Assembly: GCA_049671745.1 (NCBI GenBank) | Contig: JBATVL010000087.1 | Coordinates: forward strand, 1-64,000 | DNA from: SNAP01 sp049671745 | Lineage (GTDB): Bacteria > Bacteroidota > Bacteroidia > Bacteroidales > Marinifilaceae | DNA length: 64,000 bases | Reading direction: 5' to 3' | In this document: in pieces, positions 43,488 to 51,068 of the stretch | Position numbering within the stretch: position 1 is the stretch's first letter | How the letters are laid out: each line of letters opens with the position of its first letter | Program-made: the position numbers and the translations under genes | The notes under the pieces: model-generated | Database searches by the model: none | What the model saw: only the letters and a program-made list of their open reading frames with translations | What the model was told of the DNA's origin: nothing

Positions 43488-44753
43488 TTAGTTTTTTAAG
43501 CGAGCTAATACCAATACTGGATTATCTTCTTCAGAAATCTTACAGCTCAAGTTTTCCACATATTTGGTATATTTATTCACGTGCTTATCCCCAGTACATT
43601 CAGTGTATTTAGTGTTTCGCTCAATAACATCAACTGCTGACACAGTAAACAACAAATACTTTTCATTAAGAACAAATTGAGGCGACCCCTTAATAATCTG
43701 GTCTAAATCATTATTAAAACCTCCATGTGCTTTAATGCCATTTCTAAACATTTCTAGTTTTCTCTCTCTTTTATCATATATAAAATGCTCACTATTACCC
43801 AAGATGATATATCTTTCTGATTCTCCAATAATTCTATTATAAAATAGATTTCGTGCATATGAATTATCTTTTCGATTCTTAACTACATTCATATAATTCT
43901 TAAAATTCATCTTTTGTTTATATATTTTATTATTTAAAATATATTTAGGTTCTAGTTGAGAATTATTAATTCGGAATATTGTATCATTTGATAATTCTTG
44001 TATATAAAAAGAGGACTTATATCTATGAATATTTGCACCTTTTATACACACACTCATACTTCCTTTTTTTATATCTTCTTTGGGAAAGGTCTTACTTTTA
44101 TGGACATGAGATATTTCTCCTTTTAGATTCCTTATTTTAAAGACATCATATTGTAATGAATCTAATAATCCTCTAGTTTGCAGTTCATAATCGTGGGAGC
44201 TAATAATGTAATCATTTAACTCATCGTATTCAAAATCACAAGGGATGTCATTAATTCTTACATTATCATTTAAGAGTTTACCACTATAATCAAACTGAAG
44301 TATTCTTCTTTTATAATTTGCTACCGCATATATTCTCTTATCTTTTTTACTAATGCAAAAATTAGTACATACATGCTCGTCTGGACCTCTTCCTATTTTA
44401 CCTATTTGGCATACGAATTCACCTTTTATATTAAAATGATATAAACCCCAACTATAGTCAATAAATATATCATCTCCGTCTTTTACAATTTTAGGAAAAG
44501 ATCTATTTATTAAACACTCTTTATTTGTCTCCAGTGGTATATATATTAAAGAATCACATATTTCAGAAAGCATTATATCTCTAGGATGCTTTCTCGCTTC
44601 ATTTAAATCAAGATGCAAAACACCATCTTTCATTGAAGCATATTTATATTCTTTCTTACTTAGCTTATTATCTACTTTCTTATTTACGTTTTCACACGAA
44701 AAAAAACATAATAGACTCGCGTATATAATAACAATTCTTAAAAATTTATCCAT
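43488..44753 (-). CDS. BF3164-like six-bladed beta-propeller lipoprotein
   Basis: This 421-residue lipoprotein (Cys about residue 20, LCFFSC) carries propeller strands with repeats such as IGRGPDEHVCTNFCISKKDKRIYAVANYK in shorter form GRGPDEHVCTNFC, FDYSGKLLNDNV and SERYIILGNSEHFIYD. Family members are surface or periplasmic lipoproteins of unknown function with six blades. It is intact and runs into its disrupted paralogue 73 nt downstream, so the pair arose by tandem duplication. The start ATG at 44753 precedes MDKFLRIVIIYASLLCFF. Confidence 0.8.
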   Translation of the reverse strand: MDKFLRIVIIYASLLCFFSCENVNKKVDNKLSKKEYKYASMKDGVLHLDLNEARKHPRDIMLSEICDSLIYIPLETNKECLINRSFPKIVKDGDDIFIDYSWGLYHFNIKGEFVCQIGKIGRGPDEHVCTNFCISKKDKRIYAVANYKRRILQFDYSGKLLNDNVRINDIPCDFEYDELNDYIISSHDYELQTRGLLDSLQYDVFKIRNLKGEISHVHKSKTFPKEDIKKGSMSVCIKGANIHRYKSSFYIQELSNDTIFRINNSQLEPKYILNNKIYKQKMNFKNYMNVVKNRKDNSYARNLFYNRIIGESERYIILGNSEHFIYDKRERKLEMFRNGIKAHGGFNNDLDQIIKGSPQFVLNEKYLLFTVSAVDVIERNTKYTECTGDKHVNKYTKYVENLSCKISEEDNPVLVLARLKN

Positions 44754-44973
44754 TATATATATATTACTGATTTACCCTATCTCCTATCTCTGACATTTTA
44801 CCAACCGCACAAACGGAAACCACCTTTTAAATCATTCATTTCAGACTTTGAGATACTCTCTATACTTAATTCTGTTAACTTACACGTTTAAACATACTAA
44901 ATACTTTTGTGAGATACAAAATTTAAATAATTGTCTCGTCCGAAAATAGCTTTACAAAAAATCATTAAAAGAA

Positions 44974-45162
44974 ATGACAGAAAAAAGTAAACTTATTACA
45001 GGACTAGAAAAAGGAGAAATAATAAAATCTCCAAACAATTACTTCACAGAAACAGAAAAGCGACAAATCGTAGAAGAATATCTAAGTACCGATTCAAGCA
45101 ATATCCAAATATGAAGAAAACACACAGGACAGACAGAAGAACACAGACAGCTATTAAGATTA
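44974..45162 (+). pseudogene. Remnant of an OrfA-type transposase gene
   Basis: ATG at 44974 opens MTEKSKLITGLEKGE, then NYFTETEKRQIVEEYLSTDSS, followed by a TGA (45112-45114) where related proteins have the Trp of IWxKYTGQ, and the frame goes on as RKHTGQTEEHRQLLR. This is the helix-turn-helix opening of an IS3/IS1595-like OrfA. It ends abruptly at about 45162, joined to the antitoxin-gene fragment. A -7 element TACTTTTG lies at 44902-44909. The 220 nt before it (44754-44973) hold nothing else that I see. Confidence 0.7.
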
Positions 45163-45390
45163 AACACCTTTAGATAACCTTTTTATTTCCCTGTTCCTCA
45201 AGACTCACAAGGGTCTTTATGGCTGCCTCATATTGCTATAAGTTTCACTCCAAGATCTGCATACTTAAAAGTTAACCACCTCTTCCTTCTTCTCTACCTT
45301 CTTGGCTATCTGCTGTAATATCTTCATAAGATAAAATCTTATTGCTTACAAAATTAAAGATACAAACTCAAAAAGCTGGACAAATATTTA
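45161..45390 (-). pseudogene. Broken second copy of the AbiEi-like antitoxin 5' end
   Basis: Bases 45161 to about 45365 match 41790 to about 41990 in the same orientation, with several small insertions and deletions that break the frame (e.g. around TATTTCCCTGTTC, ATAAGTTTCACTCC and ACCACCTCTTCC). About the first 55 codons and the 5' flank are represented; the rest of the gene is absent. Half of the palindromic operator (CTGGACAAAT, about 45375) is left. No toxin gene follows. Confidence 0.85.
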
Positions 45391-45528
45391 ATAAACATCA
45401 TAAAATATACTAATCATTTACTTACTTTTTTATAATAATTAGAATATTTCTTTTTTTAATATTCATACAACATCAATTGTTTAATCAAATAATATATATT
45501 TGAATCTTTATTAAACTATATATGATAC

Positions 45529-46194
45529 ATGATGATTGATGTAAAAAAACAAGCTATCTGGGAAATCTTTATAATGTTACTTTCTCTATATGTTATAGCA
45601 GAATTATCAATAGAGATAATTTCTCCTTTTTCATATGCTACTCAAGTTATTTTAGATTGGGTTGATCTTGGTATTTGTATGATATTTCTACTTGATTTTT
45701 TCTATTTTCTTTACTATTCTGATAATAAAAAACAATATTTTAAAAGGAGATGGATAGATTTATTATCATCTATTCCTTTTGGTGGTATTCTTCGTGCCTT
45801 TAGAGTTGCCAGAGTTCTAAGATTTCTTAAATTTATAAAACTACTAAGGGGAGTAAAAGGAGTATTACCTATAATTAGATGGTTAACAGCAAATAAATTA
45901 AGAAGTGTCCTTATTTCATATATTGCAATTCTTATAGTTCTAGTATTTTACGCTTCTCTTGCTTTTTATAGTATTGAAAAAGATGCAAACCAAAATGTAA
46001 ATGAATTTTTTGATTCTATATGGTGGTCTTTTATAACTTTAACATCTGTAGGATATGGAGATATATTCCCTGTTACTAAAGCAGGAAAAATAATTGCAAT
46101 GATTTTAACAATAAGTGGTATGGGATTATTTTCACTTATAACGGCAGAATTATCTGCTAAATTCCTGCATTATATAAATACAAATAAAAAATAA
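45529..46194 (+). CDS. Kv-type voltage-gated potassium channel
   Basis: This 221-residue inner-membrane protein has six helices. The fourth (RAFRVARVLRFLKFIKLLRG, about 86-105) has regular Arg/Lys every third residue, a voltage sensor. The pore loop carries the selectivity filter TLTSVGYGD (about 168-176), between S5 and S6. Such channels set membrane potential by K+ flow. No cytoplasmic ligand or RCK domain follows. It stands alone between the antitoxin-gene remnant and the HTH gene. The first of two ATGs (45529, 45532) is listed. Confidence 0.9.
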   Translation: MMIDVKKQAIWEIFIMLLSLYVIAELSIEIISPFSYATQVILDWVDLGICMIFLLDFFYFLYYSDNKKQYFKRRWIDLLSSIPFGGILRAFRVARVLRFLKFIKLLRGVKGVLPIIRWLTANKLRSVLISYIAILIVLVFYASLAFYSIEKDANQNVNEFFDSIWWSFITLTSVGYGDIFPVTKAGKIIAMILTISGMGLFSLITAELSAKFLHYINTNKK

Positions 46195-46271
46195 TATAAA
46201 AAGTTCATATTTATCAAATCTAATAAATTTACCGAGCAGTTCATCCTACCGAATCCGAGCATTATAATCAA

Positions 46272-46856
46272 TCAGACACAAACAGACTGTAGATCAAGAT
46301 CTTTACGAGTCAACTTTATTTTATTATTAGGTAGAGATTTAAGAGTTCTTCTAATATGCAGTGCTCTTTCAGCCTTTATAAAAGTAGGCATTAAATCTTC
46401 AAGTGAAATCTTAAAAAGCCTATTCATTACAACAATATCCTCTTTAGAGAAAGGACGTAAACCATTAATAAGTTCAGACATATAAGATTTACTATGACAA
46501 AGTAATTTAGCAAGATCACTCTGATTCAAATCATTAGACTTTAGACTAAGCTTAATTAATTCCTTTCTTCTCTGATAAAAAAGATTCTCCAATTGCACAA
46601 GCTGTTCAGCCAAATCACTTTCTTTAACCTGTTCATCAGTTATATTCTCCTCATCAGTCCAATGTTCTAGCTCGTACTTCTTTATTAACTTACGCACATG
46701 TTTACGAACAGGAATATAAGAATCATCCTCCTTCACCAACACTCGAAGTTTTAGGTATAGACTAGAAGCTTTCTCAAACTCTAGTTCACTACTTAAAGAT
46801 TCAAGTTTCTCAATATTATTTATAGATAATCTGTTCATCAGTTGTAAAGTATACAT
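46272..46856 (-). CDS. HTH regulator, orphan HigA-like antitoxin
   Basis: This 194-residue protein has a helical N-terminal half (about 1-100) and a Cro/C1-type HTH (SDLAKLLCHSKSYMSELING, about 113-132) followed by RPFSKEDIVVMNRLFKISLEDLMP, as in HigA/DUF-type antitoxins. No toxin gene is adjacent: upstream is 145 nt without a frame, downstream the channel gene. A near-perfect palindrome 22 nt before the start (46878-46908) is probably its operator. A 42-nt piece of this gene lies at 42037-42078. So it may be the relic of a lost toxin-antitoxin pair or a stand-alone repressor. Confidence 0.7.
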   Translation of the reverse strand: MYTLQLMNRLSINNIEKLESLSSELEFEKASSLYLKLRVLVKEDDSYIPVRKHVRKLIKKYELEHWTDEENITDEQVKESDLAEQLVQLENLFYQRRKELIKLSLKSNDLNQSDLAKLLCHSKSYMSELINGLRPFSKEDIVVMNRLFKISLEDLMPTFIKAERALHIRRTLKSLPNNKIKLTRKDLDLQSVCV

Positions 46857-46877
46857 TTGAATTTACGCAAACATACA

Positions 46878-46908
46878 ACAATAGTTCCATATTATATGAA
46901 ACTATTGT
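46878..46908. promoter_or_regulatory. Palindromic operator of the HTH gene
   Basis: ACAATAGTTCCATAT (46878-46892) and ATATGAAACTATTGT (46894-46908) are inverted copies with one mismatch and a 1-nt spacer. They lie 22 nt upstream of the HTH gene start. Confidence 0.6.
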
Positions 46909-47001
46909 GTGTCTTTTATCACAAATTAATCTAAAGGATTATATAGCATTTTCTTTAACAGGAGTATATTTAAACCAAGAAATAGTACAAGACTACAAAT
47001 C

Positions 47002-47259
47002 TCATTTACCTAATATTCCATTATTTTCATGGAGAATTTCAAGTGCTTCATTTTTAGTTAAATTAAACCATCCTCTTCTTTCCCTCTTAGTCTTAAATTC
47101 TTCATGAAATTTATTTTCAAGTTCAAAATAATCATCAGTCTCAATATACCAAATAACTTCTAAGTCATAAGGTAATGATGTTTGTAATTGAGAAACACGA
47201 GCTGCAATATTTTTAGTTCTACCAATTTTAACTAGAGAATTTTTGTTTTCATTATACAA
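47002..47259 (-). CDS. T5orf172/GIY-YIG-like domain protein (N-terminally short)
   Basis: This 85-residue frame has the core of a T5orf172 (GIY-YIG-like) domain: LVKIGRTKNIAARVSQLQTS, ELENKFHEEF, RRGWFNLT. The first strand with the GIY-like Tyr (usually YVLxN before KIG) is missing: the frame starts TTG at 47259 and the stop upstream is only 10 codons away. The upstream gene overlaps it by 28 nt in another frame and ends AKKEYDIYLKN, which could be the lost preceding part. Possibly a frame-broken gene. The nuclease role of the family is general knowledge, not shown here. Confidence 0.55.
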   Translation of the reverse strand: MYNENKNSLVKIGRTKNIAARVSQLQTSLPYDLEVIWYIETDDYFELENKFHEEFKTKRERRGWFNLTKNEALEILHENNGILGK

Positions 47260-47825
47260 TTCTTTAGATATATATCATATTCCTTTTTTGCAAGTTCTAA
47301 ACACTGTAATGGTTTATCCGAAGAATTTAAGCAAACTGCGTTTTTCACTCTTTCTTCTATTTCTTCATATGATTCTAAACCACTTAATTTCGAATCTCTT
47401 GAAATATCAAATTCTATCTCTCCTATTAAATCATCACGTCCTTCTTGCAATAGTAACCAAGAGGCAAAGGTATGATTAGTTTTATCTCGTTTTATGCCCC
47501 TAAAATCACAAATATTCAACAGATTCAATACTAAATCAAATGTCTCTTTTTTTTGTTCAGATCCATCGTATATATATTCACACTTAGTCAATAATTCAGT
47601 TGCTCTCTTTGGTGTCACACTTATTGTTGAATTCCCCATATGTATACTTGACTTTTCTACCTTACGAAAATTTCCTTTTAACTCTCTCTTTAAATCAATT
47701 CTTACAGCACATTCTGATTCATCCATAAGAAAAATCCTATAATAATTAGAACCAGAACCGATTAAATACACCTCTGATATTTTATTTATAGGTAATCTTT
47801 TTATCATTGAAATTATTTCCGACAT
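47232..47825 (-). CDS. Protein of unknown function upstream of the T5orf172-like gene
   Basis: This 197-residue soluble protein starts MSEIISMIKRLPINKISEVYLIG and has SNYYRIFLMDESECAVRIDLKREL, a stretch of beta character, and a helical C-terminal half (SYEEIEERVKNAVCL). I recognise no family. It overlaps the T5orf172-like frame by 28 nt and runs in the same direction. The last six residues (IMKTKIL) may be out of the true frame if the two are one gene broken by an indel near 47262. It has no signal peptide or membrane helix. Confidence 0.55.
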   Translation of the reverse strand: MSEIISMIKRLPINKISEVYLIGSGSNYYRIFLMDESECAVRIDLKRELKGNFRKVEKSSIHMGNSTISVTPKRATELLTKCEYIYDGSEQKKETFDLVLNLLNICDFRGIKRDKTNHTFASWLLLQEGRDDLIGEIEFDISRDSKLSGLESYEEIEERVKNAVCLNSSDKPLQCLELAKKEYDIYLKNCIMKTKIL

Positions 47826-47896
47826 AAAATTTTTATTTTAATTGTATTTATTCCCCAAATCAGAGAAATTTAAATTATTACTATATATGATCTTTA

Positions 47897-48266
47897 TTAA
47901 TGTTTAATTTTTTCGTTTTCAAACTCAAGATTTTCAATTTCCCAAGTAGATCTTCTTACTTCATCAGCAACATTTTCAACTCCTTATCATCATCCAAAGA
48001 CATTAAAAGTTCATCACTGATTTTATAAAGGGCTTTAAAAGCAAAAAAACTCTTTTTCTCAATTCTTTAAATCTTTCTGTATGCATCATACAATCACTTT
48101 CTTCTAGTTTCTCATCATCCCAATTAAAATCATTCTTACTTAATTCAAATTTTGTTTCATAATCATCAATTTGCTTAAACCCAAATCTAACAGCAGAACT
48201 CTTAGAATTAAAATAATTATCTTCTCCTATAGCTATCTTCGTATTTCTTGTTCTGTCATTTTTCAA
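47897..48266 (-). pseudogene. Small decayed gene with at least two frameshifts
   Basis: The frame from 48266 encodes MKNDRTRNTKIAIGEDNYFN and more, to about RFKELRK near 48055. From there the coding-like text continues in a second frame (KKSFFAFKALYKISDELLMSL in part) and then in a third frame (VADEVRRSTWEIENLEF) to a stop at 47897. The first joint falls in a run of A/T bases, and the second near 47985. Read as one, it gives about 120 residues of unknown family. The 87-residue version that ends at 48003 (RVFLLLKPFIKSVMNF) would be the broken product. Confidence 0.5.
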
Positions 48267-48436
48267 TAAAAGCTAACTTGTTTAAAATAACTTCATTGAT
48301 ATTATTTTTTTCATTTATTTTGAATTTAAAGTGAATAGCTTTTTGAATGCTACATACTTTTTTGATAAGAACCACTTTGACGAGAATCAGGTATCAAGTA
48401 AGAGTAGGAATATGCATTGCAACCTTAAATCATATG

Positions 48437-48487
48437 AGTAATGGTAGATTGTATATTAACTTCCTGTCAAATACACCTACCATTACT
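48437..48487. repeat. Inverted repeat downstream of the DUF2130 gene
   Basis: AGTAATGGTAG (48437-48447) and CTACCATTACT (48477-48487) are perfect 11-bp inverted arms with a 29-nt spacer, 28 nt past the DUF2130 stop. The loop is long and no T run follows, so its role is open. The gap 48267-48515 holds nothing else that I see. Confidence 0.5.
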
Positions 48488-48515
48488 TATACAAAATGTT
48501 ATAGTCTCGTTTTTA

Positions 48516-50303
48516 TTATTTAATCTCTACTAGGTCAGCAAATTTTGCTTTCATCGTTGGATTACCATAAGTCAATTTTCTAATCGTTAAATCATCTGCT
48601 TTATTATTTGCTAAACGTAAATTATTTTCAGATGATAAAAGAGCATCTTTAGTTTTTTGAAGATGAATAATCGTTTTATCTATTTCGTCAATAGCAGTTT
48701 TAAATTTTCTACTAGCTAAATCATAATTTCTTGCAAATCCTTGTTTAAAGACTTCCATGTTTTCTTCAAACTTTGTAACATCAACGTTTTGATTTTTCAT
48801 CAAATTAAGTTCAGCCTTGTATTCCAATGAACTCATTGCTGCATTACGAAGCAGCGTAATAATTTGTATGAAAAATTGTGGGCGTACAACATACATTTTT
48901 TTAAACTTATAAAAAACATCAACTATACCAGCATTATAGAATTCACTATCTGATTCCAAAAGAGAAACTAAAACTGCGTATTCACAATTCTTATCCTTAC
49001 GGTCTTTATCAAGTTTTGTAAAGAAATCATCGTTTTTCTTTTTAGTAACAGTTTCATCATTCTCATTTTTCATTTCAAACATAATTGAAATAATCTCATT
49101 TCCTGCATCATCTTTTTCTCTATAGATAAAATCACCTTTAGTTCCACCAGTCGAATCATTATCTTTCTCAAAATATGCATTACGAAAGGCAGTTGCTCGT
49201 AATTTGTTAAATTCAGATTCACAATGTTGTTCTAAAGTTTCACCAATCATCTTTGTCGAAAGTTTCTGCTTAAAGTCTTTTAAACGAGTAATCTCATCAT
49301 CTTTCATTTTGATGGTTTCATCTTTCGTATTAAGTTTATTTATAAATTGTTCTTTAATAGAACCTTCAAGCAACACTTTTTCAGTTTCTTTGATTTTTAA
49401 ATCGTTAACAAGGTCATCACGTTCTTTTTCAATTACCTTAGTTGATTCTGATACAGCTAATTTCTTTTCAGTTTCTGCTTTATCGATTTTTGATCTCATT
49501 TCAGAAAGTTCAGCAGTACTTTGAGCTTTTAGTTCAGTTAGTTTTCTATCCTTTTCTGCCAATTCTTTTTGTAATGTATTTTTAATATTTACCTCAGCTA
49601 ATTGCACAGCATTCTCATTTTCAGTCTTATTGGCTTTTAAATTGTTAACAAGATCATCACGTTCTTTTTCAATTCCTTTAATTGCTTCTGATACAGCTAA
49701 TTTCTTTTCAGTTTCTGATTTATCAATTAACGATCTCATATCAGAAATTTCAGCTTCTTTTATCGCTAATTTCTCAGAAAGTTCAGCATTGCTTTGTGCT
49801 TTCAGTTCAGTTAGTTTCCTATCCTTTTCTGCAAGTTCTTTTTGCAATGTATTTTTGATGTTTGCTTCTGCTAATTTGACAGCATTCTCTTTTTCTTTTC
49901 CTTTAATATCTAAATCATTAGCAAGATCATCACGTTCTTTTTCAATTTCTTTAGTTGCTTCTGATATTGCTAACTTTTTCTCAGTCTCTGCTTTATCAAT
50001 TCTCGACTTCATGTCAGAGATTTCAGCTTCCTTTGTTGCTAGCGTCTCTGATAATTCAGTATCGCTAAGAGCTTTTAGTTTAGTTAGTTTTATATCCTTT
50101 TCTGCCAGTTCTTTTTGCAATATATTTGTAATGTTTGCTTCTGCCAATTTCACAGCATTCCTTTTTTCTTTATCAGCAATATCAAGTCTATTATTAAGCT
50201 CATCTTCAAATTGATGGTCACGAACTTGTTTTAGAATATCAGCAAATCCAGCTTCATCAACTTTAAATGCTTTTTTGCAATTGGGACAGATTATTTCATT
50301 CAT
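48516..50303 (-). CDS. DUF2130 protein with internal coiled-coil repeats and PD-(D/E)xK-like core
   Basis: This protein of about 595 residues starts MNEIICPNCKKAF, a zinc-ribbon-like opening (CxxC). A long coiled coil (about residues 40-330) made of three 91-residue repeats follows. The C-terminal DUF2130 domain has GGTKGDFIYREKD and ISIMFEMKNEND with a D...ExK pattern of the PD-(D/E)xK nuclease fold, then DKNCEYAVLVSL and MYVVRPQFFIQII. RmuC-like nucleases are its nearest well-known neighbours in architecture. I chose the ATG at 50303; an in-frame ATG 12 codons upstream gives a non-family leader. A 22-nt palindrome lies 46 nt upstream. Confidence 0.8.
   Translation of the reverse strand: MNEIICPNCKKAFKVDEAGFADILKQVRDHQFEDELNNRLDIADKEKRNAVKLAEANITNILQKELAEKDIKLTKLKALSDTELSETLATKEAEISDMKSRIDKAETEKKLAISEATKEIEKERDDLANDLDIKGKEKENAVKLAEANIKNTLQKELAEKDRKLTELKAQSNAELSEKLAIKEAEISDMRSLIDKSETEKKLAVSEAIKGIEKERDDLVNNLKANKTENENAVQLAEVNIKNTLQKELAEKDRKLTELKAQSTAELSEMRSKIDKAETEKKLAVSESTKVIEKERDDLVNDLKIKETEKVLLEGSIKEQFINKLNTKDETIKMKDDEITRLKDFKQKLSTKMIGETLEQHCESEFNKLRATAFRNAYFEKDNDSTGGTKGDFIYREKDDAGNEIISIMFEMKNENDETVTKKKNDDFFTKLDKDRKDKNCEYAVLVSLLESDSEFYNAGIVDVFYKFKKMYVVRPQFFIQIITLLRNAAMSSLEYKAELNLMKNQNVDVTKFEENMEVFKQGFARNYDLASRKFKTAIDEIDKTIIHLQKTKDALLSSENNLRLANNKADDLTIRKLTYGNPTMKAKFADLVEIK
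49380..50162 (-). repeat. Three tandem 273-bp (91-codon) repeats inside the DUF2130 gene
   Basis: Units at 49890-50162, 49617-49889 and 49380-49616 each start ENAV(K/Q)LAE.NI and run through LQKELAEKD.KLT.LKA, AEISDM.S.IDK.ETEKKLA.SE and IEKERDDL. The third unit lacks 12 codons (after AELSE). Units 2 and 3 are closer to each other than to unit 1. Such long in-frame repeats can expand or contract by recombination. Confidence 0.85.
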
Positions 50304-50348
50304 ATTTTTTGATTTTTCATGGTTCCGTAAATAAACCACAATGCATTT

Positions 50349-50370
50349 ATAACATCAATATTGATGTTAT
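50349..50370. promoter_or_regulatory. 22-nt perfect palindrome upstream of the DUF2130 gene
   Basis: ATAACATCAAT (50349-50359) is followed directly by its reverse complement (50360-50370). It lies 45 nt upstream of the chosen start of the DUF2130 gene, so a repressor site is possible. Confidence 0.45.
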
Positions 50371-50671
50371 TTATTTATTATCTTTTTAAAAGATGACTAT
50401 ACACAACTAATTCAGATGATTTTAGAAATCAGTTTAGCCATCGCAAAATTCAATATCATCAATAGTTTGTTAAAATATGTCTCCATATAAAATAATCTTT
50501 GCTTTCATTCCTATTCAAATCACTATCAATAATCAAACTTATAAAAATATATGTTCAAACACTATTGTTTTGTGTAAAAAAATAATAAACACACATAAAA
50601 TTAACAGCTCACAAATCCCACCGTTAAAACAAAAAATAAAAAGCACCCAAATCCCAACCCAAAACCAAAGA

Positions 50672-50790
50672 GAAGGTACAAAGAAGGTACAAACAATTTG
50701 TTCATCCTTTGTCCAGTGTACGGTCAGAGTACGGTCAGTATACGGTCAGTGTACGATAAACAATCATACACTGACCGCAAAATGACCGTA
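50672..50790. repeat. Cluster of 11-bp direct and inverted repeats
   Basis: Two copies of GAAGGTACAAA (50672-50693) are followed by an 11-nt periodic array TGTACGGTCAG, AGTACGGTCAG, TATACGGTCAG, TGTACGATAAA (50717-50760) and then by inverted copies of the core, ACACTGACCGC and AAATGACCGTA (50768-50790). The 764-nt gene-free gap 50305-51068 otherwise holds only the palindrome at 50349 and AT-rich sequence. A short plus-strand frame at 50477-50785 overlaps the repeats and is not credible. Confidence 0.8.
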
Positions 50791-51068
50791 AGGAAAAAGC
50801 CTACTAAACAAAGAACAAACAAAACAAGTGGAAATTACATAGAGCATGTATGATATTCCATAATAATCAATGTTTAAAAGATTTCCAGAGAAAAGATATT
50901 GTTAAATAAAAAGAATTTAATAAATTTGAAGTTAACAAGAATCAAGAAAAACTCTTGTTCGTCAGAATATCTCTAAGCCTTATATTGACTCTCAGATTAA
51001 ATATCTAACCCACATCCCATTTATCCTGGTTCTCTTTCAAATAATTCTAAATTTAAAACATCACAATT

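Noticed and set aside
41950..45400. A complete composite transposon carrying the BF3164 genes
   Set aside because: Only one transposase fragment is present and the bracketing repeats are antitoxin-gene copies, not insertion-sequence ends.
48437..48487. Rho-independent terminator of the DUF2130 gene
   Set aside because: The 11-bp arms are perfect but the loop is 29 nt and no T run follows on the minus strand, so I list it only as an inverted repeat.
49630..50214. A 194-codon plus-strand frame
   Set aside because: It is the complement of the coiled-coil repeats of the DUF2130 gene and shows a Ser/Phe-rich antisense composition.
50477..50785. A 102-codon plus-strand frame in the gap before DUF6266
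   Set aside because: It has low-complexity text (repeated Ile, Asn, Thr), covers the 11-bp repeats, and has no ribosome binding site, promoter or family resemblance.
50717..50790. CRISPR array
   Set aside because: The repeats are 11 bp with no unique spacers of uniform length, and no cas genes are present.
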